Below are positions 29,594 to 39,653 of a DNA stretch of 58,196 bases, piece by piece. The first letter of the stretch is position 1; each line of letters opens with the position of its first letter. Below the pieces are notes generated by a model. That model did not search any database. It was not told the origin of the DNA and was given only the letters and a program-made list of their open reading frames with translations. The DNA comes from an uncultured Bacteroidales bacterium (lineage in GTDB: Bacteria; Bacteroidota; Bacteroidia; Bacteroidales; P3): NCBI GenBank assembly GCA_947303735.1, contig CAMYZD010000002.1:1-58196 (forward strand), read 5' to 3'. The translations under genes were made by a program, and so were the position numbers.

Positions 29594-30356
29594 TTCCAAG
29601 ATTAGAAAGATATACATTGGAATGCTGGTACTTCTAATGGTACCAACAACAACCAGAAGTCAGGCTTTGCCATTTGTGTTACCAGACTTCTATGTTAATC
29701 GGATTATAACCATAGATCATTTTATGCAGCGTTTTAATCGAGAAGACATCCCTATATTTCTTGATTCTGCAGATGCAGAGCTGCCATACAAACAGGTTAT
29801 TACTTGTTTTTGTATAGATTCTGTCCGACACCGAGGAGAGGAGGTGATGGAATTTTCCCGTAAAATGGTTGATGAAAATGTTAGATTAGACTATGCAATG
29901 CCGAATTATTATTGTGAGTTAGAATGTTCTGCGAAATATAGGAAAGAAAGTACAACAATAATTATACGAATGGTTGTAGAAAAAAGCCCACAAGACTTTT
30001 ATTCCTGGGTAATTGCAGATGCAGAAGGCGAGGTCCTTACGGTTGCGCCAAATAGGACTTCATCAAAAATGAAGCTTTCTCCAGCTGATAATGAACGCTA
30101 TTTTCTTGATTTACGAGATGTTTTAAATGGACATCCGAATGACATAGCAAACTATACTTTTTCGGGATGGACAGTGGATCAAACATCCACTTTTATGGCA
30201 CTCGTTGCCAACAAATTGTTGATAATTGAATCTATCAAAAACATGAGATATGTATTTGATGCTGGAGGATATACCTTCAAAGTCCAATGTATAGATAGAG
30301 AAACTAATAATAATGGATGGCTGATCTATGATTTTGCAAAAAATGAACAAGAATAA
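29586..30356 (+). CDS. Hypothetical exported protein, possibly a divergent third relative of the preceding pair
   Basis: Signal peptide MNSSKIRKIYIGMLVLLMVPTTTRSQ; contains SAKYRKESTT and NMRYVFDAGGYTFKV, echoing TSKYRKTSTM and SKVVFNAGG. ATG overlaps the upstream stop. Confidence 0.7.
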   Translation: MNSSKIRKIYIGMLVLLMVPTTTRSQALPFVLPDFYVNRIITIDHFMQRFNREDIPIFLDSADAELPYKQVITCFCIDSVRHRGEEVMEFSRKMVDENVRLDYAMPNYYCELECSAKYRKESTTIIIRMVVEKSPQDFYSWVIADAEGEVLTVAPNRTSSKMKLSPADNERYFLDLRDVLNGHPNDIANYTFSGWTVDQTSTFMALVANKLLIIESIKNMRYVFDAGGYTFKVQCIDRETNNNGWLIYDFAKNEQE

Positions 30357-31407
30357 CAAATTATTACTATTTTTGACATTGACTATTTTCCTGTCAACAA
30401 GGACTTTCGCCCAAGGGCAATTCAGTCCAGGAAAAGCCACTCAATGTGTTGAAAGGGCATATTTAGAACTAAATCTATATGCGGGAATCATATCAAAATA
30501 TGACGGATCTTCCATTGAAATAAATACAATTAAAGAAGGTTTGTTAGAATGCTTTGACAAGGATTGTATTGTTGAAATGGATATTTATCGTTTAATCGGA
30601 CAGAAAGAGAATACATCTCAACAGCAACCAATAGAATATTATTTACATAAACTTGAGGAGATAGCAAAAGATAGAGAAGTGCATTTCGTAATGATAGGGA
30701 AGCCTATGGTTCTATATAATCAAGAAATAATTGCTACAATTAAAGTTACTTCTACCAGTAATTCGTATTGTTGTAAGGCAAAGGTTGGTCTAAATGAAGA
30801 GTATAAAGTCCGTTATATGAAATTCGTTGAATACGAAGAGGCCAATAATATCCGCCCTAAAACAGAGATAAAATATGTGTATATAGACAGGTCTGTGGAT
30901 AAATCAGAATATTGCCAAGCGGGGAAAAACAGATATGTGGCATGGGGAATAGTTGGAATAGGTTATCCTTTGAGTCTTTCAACAAACCTCGAGGGAAGAA
31001 TTGGCAAAGATATCGGAGTTGGTCTATATGGAGAGATTGGGGCCAGCTGGACACTAATAGATTATAGCTGGCAGAGGGAGAATACCTCAAATAGATACTT
31101 TAGCTATGCTTATGGTATCAAGTTTTACCCTTTCAGAGGACTATATATAGATTGTGGTTATGGTACAATTGCTAAATCCTATGTGGATTTAAGAGATGTG
31201 AAAATGGGTCAGTCTGAAGCAGAAAGACTTGTGGACAATGGCCTAGGCGTACTTTTCCATGTGGGTTATAATTTTGTTGGAGATCTCGAAGATTATAAAT
31301 CCAATTATTATATTGGTGTCAGTACTGGTATGTCGTATGACGTTAAAAACAATGTATTTGCACCATCAATGGGCATTCGGTTTGGGATTGCATGGGGAAC
31401 GAAGTGA
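30343..31407 (+). CDS. Exported protein with a barrel-like C-terminal half, paralogue 1
   Basis: Signal peptide MNKNNKLLLFLTLTIFLSTRTFAQ; C-terminal alternating aromatic/glycine strands (YGIKFYPFRGLYIDCGYGTI, LFHVGYNFVG). Confidence 0.7.
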   Translation: MNKNNKLLLFLTLTIFLSTRTFAQGQFSPGKATQCVERAYLELNLYAGIISKYDGSSIEINTIKEGLLECFDKDCIVEMDIYRLIGQKENTSQQQPIEYYLHKLEEIAKDREVHFVMIGKPMVLYNQEIIATIKVTSTSNSYCCKAKVGLNEEYKVRYMKFVEYEEANNIRPKTEIKYVYIDRSVDKSEYCQAGKNRYVAWGIVGIGYPLSLSTNLEGRIGKDIGVGLYGEIGASWTLIDYSWQRENTSNRYFSYAYGIKFYPFRGLYIDCGYGTIAKSYVDLRDVKMGQSEAERLVDNGLGVLFHVGYNFVGDLEDYKSNYYIGVSTGMSYDVKNNVFAPSMGIRFGIAWGTK

Positions 31408-31463
31408 TTAAAATAATGCACAAATCATCTTTTAGAGAATACGGATTCATGTTTTTTTATCAA

Positions 31464-32561
31464 ATGTACAAGAGTAATACACATAAGATTATACTATTGC
31501 TGACATTGATTATGTTAATGCCACACAATGGGTATTCGCAAAACAAATTAGGTGGTAAAGCACAACAGCACGTTGTACATACATATTCTATGCTTAATTC
31601 GTATGCGGGGATTGTAAAAAAGAATGGAGGATATTCCATAGAAATCGACTACCACAAACAAAAAGTATTGGAATGTTTTATAGCAGACACTGAATGCCTA
31701 GTTCAAATGGACATTTACAAGTTGGTTAATAATAGAGATCCTTCAATGCAACAAACATTGAGATTTTATCTGCAGAAATTAGAAGAAATAGCTAAAGACA
31801 GAGAGGTATTTTTTTCTGTGGTTGGGAAACCATCGATTTTGAAAAATGAGATAATAGTAACAATTGAAGTTGTATCTACAGCGAACTCATACCGCTGCAA
31901 AGCAAAGGTCGGTATAAACGGCAGTCTAAAAATCTGTTACATTAGATTTTCTGATTTTGAAAATATTCCCAACATAGAAATTATTAAACCACCTAAAGAA
32001 CCTGCTATACACCAAACAATGCTCAATTTTTCGGCAGGTGTGAAACTCACCAATGGTACCAATCTAGGGTTTGGCATTGGTGGGTTATCGAATAATTGGT
32101 TTCTAAACCGCATGAAATTTGGAATCGAATATGAATTATTGTTCGGTCAAAAGTACCCCCATTATCCGACAGCTTCTGGTAGTATGCCTTCAACATTGAC
32201 TTATGCAGCAAAGAAGAATGGTGATTTCGGATTGGGAATAAATATTGGATATATGTTTTTCCCAGGTAAATACGATAGCTATGACATAAGAGACTGGAAT
32301 TATAACAACGACCGTGGACTCTCATTTTTCATTGGAATTGGTGGGGTGTTTTATGATTTTTGGGATGAAAAGACCGGACCTTTGAAGTCGGATTATACGA
32401 GCCATTATAACTCAGCATTGTATATAAAACCGTCCTTACGTTGGGACATTGGTAATATTGGACTGGAGACTGGTTACTACATTTGTCCACAATATAATCC
32501 TATTCGAGGGTTTTGTTTTCAGATGACACTCAACATACAATTAAAAACAGCTAAAAAATGA
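31464..32561 (+). CDS. Exported protein with a barrel-like C-terminal half, paralogue 2
   Basis: Signal peptide MYKSNTHKIILLLTLIMLMPHNGYSQ; shares FYLQKLEEIAKDREVFFSVVGKP with the preceding gene. ORF extends to 31392. Confidence 0.7.
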   Translation: MYKSNTHKIILLLTLIMLMPHNGYSQNKLGGKAQQHVVHTYSMLNSYAGIVKKNGGYSIEIDYHKQKVLECFIADTECLVQMDIYKLVNNRDPSMQQTLRFYLQKLEEIAKDREVFFSVVGKPSILKNEIIVTIEVVSTANSYRCKAKVGINGSLKICYIRFSDFENIPNIEIIKPPKEPAIHQTMLNFSAGVKLTNGTNLGFGIGGLSNNWFLNRMKFGIEYELLFGQKYPHYPTASGSMPSTLTYAAKKNGDFGLGINIGYMFFPGKYDSYDIRDWNYNNDRGLSFFIGIGGVFYDFWDEKTGPLKSDYTSHYNSALYIKPSLRWDIGNIGLETGYYICPQYNPIRGFCFQMTLNIQLKTAKK

Positions 32562-32914
32562 AAAGATATATTCTCGCTTCTATTCTAGTACTTACGCTTG
32601 CCCTTCTAACATCATGTGGCAAAACAATATTCTATTCAGGAGAAATGATTCTTGACGGCACAACGGTACGCTACCTTGTAGATGTAGCCGACCAATCTAT
32701 GAAGGTCACAGCAGAAGGTACTACCCCAGATTCACCCATAACTGTAAGACTATTGATGATTAGCACAGCTGATCAATCCGGAATTTGGTACTACCGTGAT
32801 TTTATTGACACGGTGCCATATGAACACAAGTGGTCTCTTGATAATAATTGTGAGTATAGCCTATGGCTTATAAAAAATGGAGAAGAAATAAGTTTTGGCC
32901 AGTTTAATCTATAA
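32558..32914 (+). CDS. Small lipoprotein
   Basis: Lipobox LLTSCGK; ATGA overlap with the upstream stop. Confidence 0.75.
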   Translation: MKRYILASILVLTLALLTSCGKTIFYSGEMILDGTTVRYLVDVADQSMKVTAEGTTPDSPITVRLLMISTADQSGIWYYRDFIDTVPYEHKWSLDNNCEYSLWLIKNGEEISFGQFNL

Positions 32915-32929
32915 AATGGAAACAATAAA

Positions 32930-33973
32930 ATGAGATACTTTAAAATAGTCATTTTTATACTACTGATAGGAATAGTCGGTTGCGAACCCGATTTCCCAGA
33001 TAATACTATAACGATTCCAGATGGAACTTATTTTCTGATACCAGACACGATGGACACGATAACTCTCGGTAATAACAGATGTGTGACAATCCATGGTAAG
33101 GACAGTTGTTTTGTAGAAATCCTTGATAACCTCACCCGTTCTATTATGTATGCTACAGGTGACAGATATTTTGATGGAGTTACAACATACCTGCTACTAT
33201 ATCCACAAGCTGTCGGTAAGGCACATTGCAGGCTATATAACAATAGATTGAATTTTGACACTATAATTGAGATTTCGGTAATTGAAGCACACCCTGCTGA
33301 TACAGACTATACAGTATACACCTTTTATCCATCAGACAGGAACTTCCCTCTTACACAAAGAGAAGCCAGAATTAGTGTAACAGGACCGAAGATTATGGGT
33401 AGTAAGATTACGGACCAATTCATCCTCTCAGGATCGAGCGGGAATCGAAGTAGCGGAAACAAGTGTATCTCGTATATTGACCTTCGTTTTAACTATGTTG
33501 GTACAGCATTTGTAAAATTCTACAATGAGGAGTTTGATACATTGATTCGGGTAGACATCCTCCCGACGTATACGACTTATGAGGAACCTCCGCTAGATTT
33601 TGATGACACACGGGATTCTATAGTCGCAAAATTAGGAGTGCCACAAGAAGAAAGTTCCGAAGAACAATATTTGAGTTATAGCTATAATGGATCATTATAT
33701 GAATATACCCTTCGAGTAAACATGCTATCTTCAGGTGTAATAAAAGATTATGAGGTGTCTTTTACCGACGATGAGGCTAAGGAGGAATTAAAATTATTTA
33801 TTGAGGAACGATATAAAAAGATGAACAACACATGGAATGGCTATTATATCTACGCCCGTGCTTACGACACAACTTATCCAAACATTTATGATAGTGAAAC
33901 CAAGGTGCTGGTTGAAAACTTCTTGCAAGGAAAGATTGTCTATAAGAATCCAGAAAATCATTCAAATTGGTAA
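32930..33973 (+). CDS. Lipoprotein, FDDT-motif family member 1
   Basis: Lipobox IVGCEPDF; EEPPLDFDDTRDSI followed by a conserved C-terminal domain. Confidence 0.78.
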   Translation: MRYFKIVIFILLIGIVGCEPDFPDNTITIPDGTYFLIPDTMDTITLGNNRCVTIHGKDSCFVEILDNLTRSIMYATGDRYFDGVTTYLLLYPQAVGKAHCRLYNNRLNFDTIIEISVIEAHPADTDYTVYTFYPSDRNFPLTQREARISVTGPKIMGSKITDQFILSGSSGNRSSGNKCISYIDLRFNYVGTAFVKFYNEEFDTLIRVDILPTYTTYEEPPLDFDDTRDSIVAKLGVPQEESSEEQYLSYSYNGSLYEYTLRVNMLSSGVIKDYEVSFTDDEAKEELKLFIEERYKKMNNTWNGYYIYARAYDTTYPNIYDSETKVLVENFLQGKIVYKNPENHSNW

Positions 33974-33977
33974 TAAT

Positions 33978-34799
33978 ATGAAACACTTTGTGAATAGCCT
34001 AATCGTATGTCTAGGAGGATGTATACTATTTATGATGTTCTCCTGTGAAGTAGAAGCTACTGCATCAGCAAATGTTGTTGTTGAAGGCTCTAATCCAACG
34101 CCATTACCACATCAAATAAACCGGTGGTTGTCTACAGATTGGATTGGCGATGAAATTACTATGTTTATTACAGATAACCCTAAAGATATTCAATTCTTAT
34201 GCATCTCGGGTAAGCTAATCTCTATCGAGATGAATGATTGTTTTGTTTCCAAATATTATACATCATATTCATCAAGTATTTCTAGTTCTTTCTACAGAAT
34301 CGATGGCAGAATAACCCCGCTACACGTTGGAAAAACATACCTCCATATTCAAGATTCATTATTTGATACTCTTATCAGTGTAAAAATATTGGCTGAATTT
34401 TACACCTATACAGAGCCTCAGATAGATTTTGATGATACTGAGGATTCTGTTAATACCAAATTGCATGAACTCTTTGGTCACTGTACATACTATTCTGACA
34501 GTCATTATTACCAAATAGGAGACTCTCGTTGCCGATACAATCTATACGTCAACTACTCAGAGGATGGCGTAGTGGACAATTATATCGTAGAGTTGTATCA
34601 AGGAGTGGAATCAGCCGAACTTACAGGATACATTAATGAACGTTATTACAAGACAACAGCATCTGTGGGTGGTTTACCTGTGTATATCAAAGCTCATAAT
34701 AATGAATACCCTAGCATCTCTGATGCCACTGTGGTGGTAATACCTGACCTGACGGCTCACAAGGTGAAATATCAGAATCCGCTGACATATAGCAACTAA
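33978..34799 (+). CDS. Lipoprotein, FDDT-motif family member 2
   Basis: Start MKHFVNSLIVCLGGCILFMMFSCEVE; TEPQIDFDDTEDSVNTKL. The ORF-track start at 33837 overlaps the upstream gene. Confidence 0.78.
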   Translation: MKHFVNSLIVCLGGCILFMMFSCEVEATASANVVVEGSNPTPLPHQINRWLSTDWIGDEITMFITDNPKDIQFLCISGKLISIEMNDCFVSKYYTSYSSSISSSFYRIDGRITPLHVGKTYLHIQDSLFDTLISVKILAEFYTYTEPQIDFDDTEDSVNTKLHELFGHCTYYSDSHYYQIGDSRCRYNLYVNYSEDGVVDNYIVELYQGVESAELTGYINERYYKTTASVGGLPVYIKAHNNEYPSISDATVVVIPDLTAHKVKYQNPLTYSN

Positions 34800-34903
34800 C
34801 TAACACTCCGTACAATAAATAATTTTGGAAAAACAAAACAAGCAAAGAAAAGTTGTGGACAATAACCTAAAACTCATTCAAACTAGTAAATTAAGAAATA
34901 AAA

Positions 34904-35722
34904 ATGAAGAAAATATTGTTAAGCATTGCTAATATCATGTTAATTTCTGTCTTCAGTGGTTGTGAAATTGATATTGACCATAGTAACACCATCTATAGCA
35001 TCAATGGTTGGGATGGTAGAACTCCATATGAACACACGTTGAATGAAGGCCTGTCAACCAATTATGAAGGTGAAGAAATAAACATGTTCATCACGGATTT
35101 AAGTGAGGCAATACAATTTAGAAGTATCGTCGGTGAAGAACCCGTAGTTGTGGAGCCTGATTGCTTTGTAAGTCCGAGTTATGTATATGGACCATCGGGA
35201 TTTGACGAATCATTTGCTTTTTCGGTCTCTCTGCGTCCAAAGCATGTAGGGCGTACATTCATACGTGTATATAATTCAAAGTATGATGTAAAGATTCCAA
35301 TCAATATTCTTCCTGAATATCACATATTTACAGAACCACAGATAGATTTTGATGATACCGAGGATTCTGTTAATACAAAACTGCATAAACTCTTTGGCAA
35401 CCTTACATACTATTCCAACAGTCATTATTACCAAATAGGAGACTCTCGCTGCCGATACAATCTATACGTCAACTACTCAGAGGATGGCGTAGTGGACAAT
35501 TATATCGTAGAGTTGTATCAAGGAGTGGAATCAGACGAACTTACAGGATACATTAATGAACGTTATTACAAGACAACTGCATCTGTGGGTGGTTTACCTG
35601 TGTATATTAAAGCTCATAATAATGAATACCCTAGCATCTCTGATGCCACTGTTATAGTAATGCTTGACATAACGGATCATAAAATTAAATATCAAAATCC
35701 ACTAACCTATAGTAATCAATAA
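34904..35722 (+). CDS. Lipoprotein, FDDT-motif family member 3
   Basis: Lipobox VFSGCEID; C-terminal domain nearly identical to member 2. Confidence 0.8.
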   Translation: MKKILLSIANIMLISVFSGCEIDIDHSNTIYSINGWDGRTPYEHTLNEGLSTNYEGEEINMFITDLSEAIQFRSIVGEEPVVVEPDCFVSPSYVYGPSGFDESFAFSVSLRPKHVGRTFIRVYNSKYDVKIPINILPEYHIFTEPQIDFDDTEDSVNTKLHKLFGNLTYYSNSHYYQIGDSRCRYNLYVNYSEDGVVDNYIVELYQGVESDELTGYINERYYKTTASVGGLPVYIKAHNNEYPSISDATVIVMLDITDHKIKYQNPLTYSNQ

Positions 35723-35735
35723 AAATCTGTTCAAT

Positions 35736-38700
35736 ATGTCCAACCATCTTATTATTGGCCTCGGTGGCACAGGCGGGAAAGTGCTGCGCGAATTCCGCAG
35801 AAGACTCTTTGAGGAATATGGCAAAAACGATCTTGAGAATCCCAAAGTAGGGGAATATTTTGAGTATGTTTACGTTGACTCCTCAACAAGTGATTTGAAC
35901 GAACGCTGGGAAGCCATGGCCACAAATATGTCGTTAGGCGATGCCCAAAAAGTGAACATTCATAGTGTTCCAATGGAGATGCTCAATGACCTCCAATCTT
36001 TTTCTGGATTAAACTCATTTGTTTCTTCACAGGATGTGGAAGACATGAAAGCCAAAATCGGGCAGGCAATCACGGCTGGCATTGGGGGACAACGGCGTCG
36101 CCTGGGTCGCATACTACTTGCCGCAAATTTGGCCAGTATTTCCGATCAGAAAAATTTTGAGCACACGATTCGTGCAGCTATTGGAAGACTGCATTCGAGA
36201 AGTGGACACGAAAACGTTACGTTCCATATATGTGCCGGACTAGCCGGTGGAACTGGGTCAGGAACTGTGATAGATGCTATCAGCCTACTCCGGAAGTGGT
36301 TTCCTTATGACACTGCCACCCACAACAATAAGATTCTATTATTACTTTATGTACCTGAGTCGACACTGGTTGATAACACACACGATGCTGGCTACTATCA
36401 AGCTAATGGATATGCCGCATTGCAGGAAATAAATGCACTAGCACTTGGTCAATATAAGCCATACGACATTACAGGCCAACGTACGCCTACGGGACAACAC
36501 GCCCGTATTACAGCAGGGTTTGAAGCTGCATATATCTACAGCAATACAACAGAAAATGGCAACAAGAAAGATTTACAGAAACGATTACCCTCAGACGTGG
36601 CTGAGTTTTTGTTTCAATCAATCAGCATGTCTGGTGGTCAGCTTCAAAGACTGAGTAATTGTGAAAATAATCCCCCCACGCCAGAAAATGATCAATCAGG
36701 TAACCCTGCCCACTGTTGTCAATTCATGACATTCGGTGTGACCCGTGTAGAATATCCAGAAATAGAGATCCGCCAATTTGCCACATATAGTTTCGCATTG
36801 CAAGCTGTTCGGGGGTTGCTTTACAACTATTGGATTAATGGACAGGGCTATGATGTGCGTGCCAACAACCAAGTTGGACTTACGTATAGTTCGACAGTGA
36901 GAGAGCCTGGGACTTTACAGAGATTGAAACTGACTGATGACTATTTAATGCTCAGTCAAGCCATATCCAATGAGGGAGCCGATACTTGGCAAAGCATCAA
37001 AAGCACATGGGGCAAATACTCAGAAAGTGCAATAAAGTCTATTGAGAAATATCCCCAAAAAGAAAGCTGGCCCAATAGACTATCCACGATGATGAGAGAA
37101 TTTTATGAAAACAAATTCCGCAGCATGGGTGTGGAGAAGTTTTTTGGGGTGCAGAATGCCAACCTTGATGCCTATGCTTCACTAGTCTGCAAACATATAG
37201 AACATGAATTGTTCCAAGAGTGGCTAACTGGCACTAAGAGTATTGTTGAGGTAGCAAAGTATGTTGAAGAACTCATTGCATCAAGCCAGGAAAGAATTGG
37301 AGAATATGATACAAGTATCGCTAATGAACTATCAGAAGGAGAGAAAAATGGTGCTGCCGCTGCTATAACAAACACTAAATACAATAATGTCGGATTTGTG
37401 GGGAAGGCGGTGTTTGCCAAATTAGAAAAACTGATTCACCAATACAAGGATGAGTTGGAGCAACAATACCGACACGAAACAATGGCACAGGCAACACAAT
37501 ATGCAAAAGAATTGTTGATGCATATTGTAAGCAAATTATCAACCCTACAGAACACTCTGAGAGATGTTAACGACCTGTTCGTTGGCATTGCGAAAAAAGC
37601 AGAGACCGAAATGGCAAATCGCTGTTCTGCCAATAGTCCTCAAGATGGAATATTCAGATGCTACAATCCTGCTGACGTTCGTCAAATCATCAAACAGTTT
37701 GAAATCAACAGAAAATACCAAGATCAATCACTTGCTGCCATTCGAGATGAAATTGTATCGATGATTGGAAACGATGGTCATGAGACCTTTAGCTTATTGA
37801 AAGACAAAGTTGACACACAGAGTGCCGTGAGTATAATTTTGAAAAATTGTGAACAAGTGGCTGTTTCTGTAATGGGTGAGTATGGGAACACAAACCCATC
37901 GGCAAAACTCATTGATGTAAATATCCTTGAAAAACTACGCACCTCGTTTACTAAACAGGAAGACTTAGACAACTTCGTCAAAGAAGTACTTTCTAATGCC
38001 GAATGCAATTTCCAGTTTGACGCCACACAGTCTGCCACGGTCACAGCACCTATGCCACACATGATTCAATTAAGAATTCCAAACGCTGTTGGAGAAGCTG
38101 ACCAACAATTCCGCAATGATGTGATTGCGGAGTTTGCCAGACAGTTCGCTGGATTCAATGTTGCTAACGACGTGGCTTTATGCGACAAGAGCAATCGAAT
38201 TGTGATAGTAAGTGCATGGAGCAATATGCCTCTGCGTGTAATGAAGAATACATCAATTCTAAAAGAAAAGTACGATGCCTTAGTATCAACAAACAATCAA
38301 GATTACGCCTTTCATCGTATGCTTCTGCACACTGAGAATTTTCTTCCCAATGCCTTGCCTCAGTTATTTAACCCCACGCCTTACGAAGTTAAGCAGATGG
38401 CATTTGAGCCCCTTCTTTTGGCTTTTGCACTGAACTTGCTCCCACAGCAGCTTGATCCAATGTTAGGTCAAAATGTATATACGTTGACCGAAACAACTAT
38501 AGCAGGAATTATACCGCACGCACTAGGGCCTGATTTTGCTGCCAGTTGGAAGACCTTATCAGGAAGTCATAAACTCACCATCATGTTGATAGAACAAGTA
38601 AATCAAACGATGGCTCAAGCAGCCGTGACAGTACCTCAGAAAAATGAAATCGCTAATCGAATAAAGGATGTACTACAGCAACATGTCCTTACTAGCTTGT

Positions 38701-38780
38701 GCGAGAACAAGCCATTACACCCAGATTGGATGGTGTATAACCAAGAAGCAACAAAGATAATTACAAACAGATTAAGCTGA
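35736..38780 (+). CDS. Tubulin-like (FtsZ/tubulin superfamily, Tubulin_2-type) GTPase, 1014 aa
   Basis: N-terminal HLIIGLGGTGGKVLREFRRRL and tubulin signature CAGLAGGTGSGTVIDAISLL, followed by a long mostly helical C-terminal region. Confidence 0.85.
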   Translation: MSNHLIIGLGGTGGKVLREFRRRLFEEYGKNDLENPKVGEYFEYVYVDSSTSDLNERWEAMATNMSLGDAQKVNIHSVPMEMLNDLQSFSGLNSFVSSQDVEDMKAKIGQAITAGIGGQRRRLGRILLAANLASISDQKNFEHTIRAAIGRLHSRSGHENVTFHICAGLAGGTGSGTVIDAISLLRKWFPYDTATHNNKILLLLYVPESTLVDNTHDAGYYQANGYAALQEINALALGQYKPYDITGQRTPTGQHARITAGFEAAYIYSNTTENGNKKDLQKRLPSDVAEFLFQSISMSGGQLQRLSNCENNPPTPENDQSGNPAHCCQFMTFGVTRVEYPEIEIRQFATYSFALQAVRGLLYNYWINGQGYDVRANNQVGLTYSSTVREPGTLQRLKLTDDYLMLSQAISNEGADTWQSIKSTWGKYSESAIKSIEKYPQKESWPNRLSTMMREFYENKFRSMGVEKFFGVQNANLDAYASLVCKHIEHELFQEWLTGTKSIVEVAKYVEELIASSQERIGEYDTSIANELSEGEKNGAAAAITNTKYNNVGFVGKAVFAKLEKLIHQYKDELEQQYRHETMAQATQYAKELLMHIVSKLSTLQNTLRDVNDLFVGIAKKAETEMANRCSANSPQDGIFRCYNPADVRQIIKQFEINRKYQDQSLAAIRDEIVSMIGNDGHETFSLLKDKVDTQSAVSIILKNCEQVAVSVMGEYGNTNPSAKLIDVNILEKLRTSFTKQEDLDNFVKEVLSNAECNFQFDATQSATVTAPMPHMIQLRIPNAVGEADQQFRNDVIAEFARQFAGFNVANDVALCDKSNRIVIVSAWSNMPLRVMKNTSILKEKYDALVSTNNQDYAFHRMLLHTENFLPNALPQLFNPTPYEVKQMAFEPLLLAFALNLLPQQLDPMLGQNVYTLTETTIAGIIPHALGPDFAASWKTLSGSHKLTIMLIEQVNQTMAQAAVTVPQKNEIANRIKDVLQQHVLTSLCENKPLHPDWMVYNQEATKIITNRLS

Positions 38781-38784
38781 GACC

Positions 38785-39555
38785 ATGAAATCAAATAAAC
38801 CCAAAACCAGAAAAGGGCATTGCACAAACTATACAAATTGCCCATTGGCTGATAATGGAGATGTTCAAGAAATTCCCATTGGAGATGACTTTATTTGCAA
38901 CCTATGCAAATCTGAATTAGAAGAGGAGCCTCCTAAGCCAAAGAAAATTTGGTTATGGATGCTTGTTGCAATTGTCATGATTGTTGTTGCAGTATTACTA
39001 GTCCGTCAGTGTAACAATATAGAACCTGAATCAATTGAAACGGACACTATTTTCAATCAATGTGGTGACACGGTATTCCTAAATGGTAAAGATACCATCA
39101 GAATTGGGCTTAATGCCAAAGTACAAATTGACACCTGTTTTAATGAATGTGGTGACACCTTATTTGTAAGATGCTCTGATACCATGATAAGAAAGACTAC
39201 TACAGTCTATACGGTTTTCAACAGACGAGGAGACACTATTATAAAGCGAGGATGCGACACATTGGAAATACGAGTATTTATCAAAAAGCCGACAATGCCG
39301 GACACTCACCATATTAATCCTCCTAAACCCATTCCTCAGATTACGTCAAAACCCGTATATGGGAATTATTATGGTCCGAGAAACACGTCAGGTGAGCCTC
39401 ATGGGAAGGGAGGTCGTGTTGAAGTGACAGTGGAATATCACTGGGGACATTACGTTTTTTCACCAGGAGATAGAATAGTAAACACCACTTACGAATATGG
39501 GCAACTACGACATGGTAAAGTTATTCGGAAAGATGGAAATACATACCAAATCTGA
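38785..39555 (+). CDS. Zinc-ribbon transmembrane protein with three internal repeats
   Basis: CTNYTNCPLADNG...FICNLCKSEL, TM segment IWLWMLVAIVMIVVAVLLV, then three FNxxGDT repeats. Confidence 0.72.
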   Translation: MKSNKPKTRKGHCTNYTNCPLADNGDVQEIPIGDDFICNLCKSELEEEPPKPKKIWLWMLVAIVMIVVAVLLVRQCNNIEPESIETDTIFNQCGDTVFLNGKDTIRIGLNAKVQIDTCFNECGDTLFVRCSDTMIRKTTTVYTVFNRRGDTIIKRGCDTLEIRVFIKKPTMPDTHHINPPKPIPQITSKPVYGNYYGPRNTSGEPHGKGGRVEVTVEYHWGHYVFSPGDRIVNTTYEYGQLRHGKVIRKDGNTYQI

Positions 39556-39653
39556 CAATAGTCTGATCTCTTGATATGACGAGATGCTACACGTCCTTTG
39601 GGATAAACGCTCGGTATTATTATTCGAAAGATTGATTAAATCTCAATACTAGA

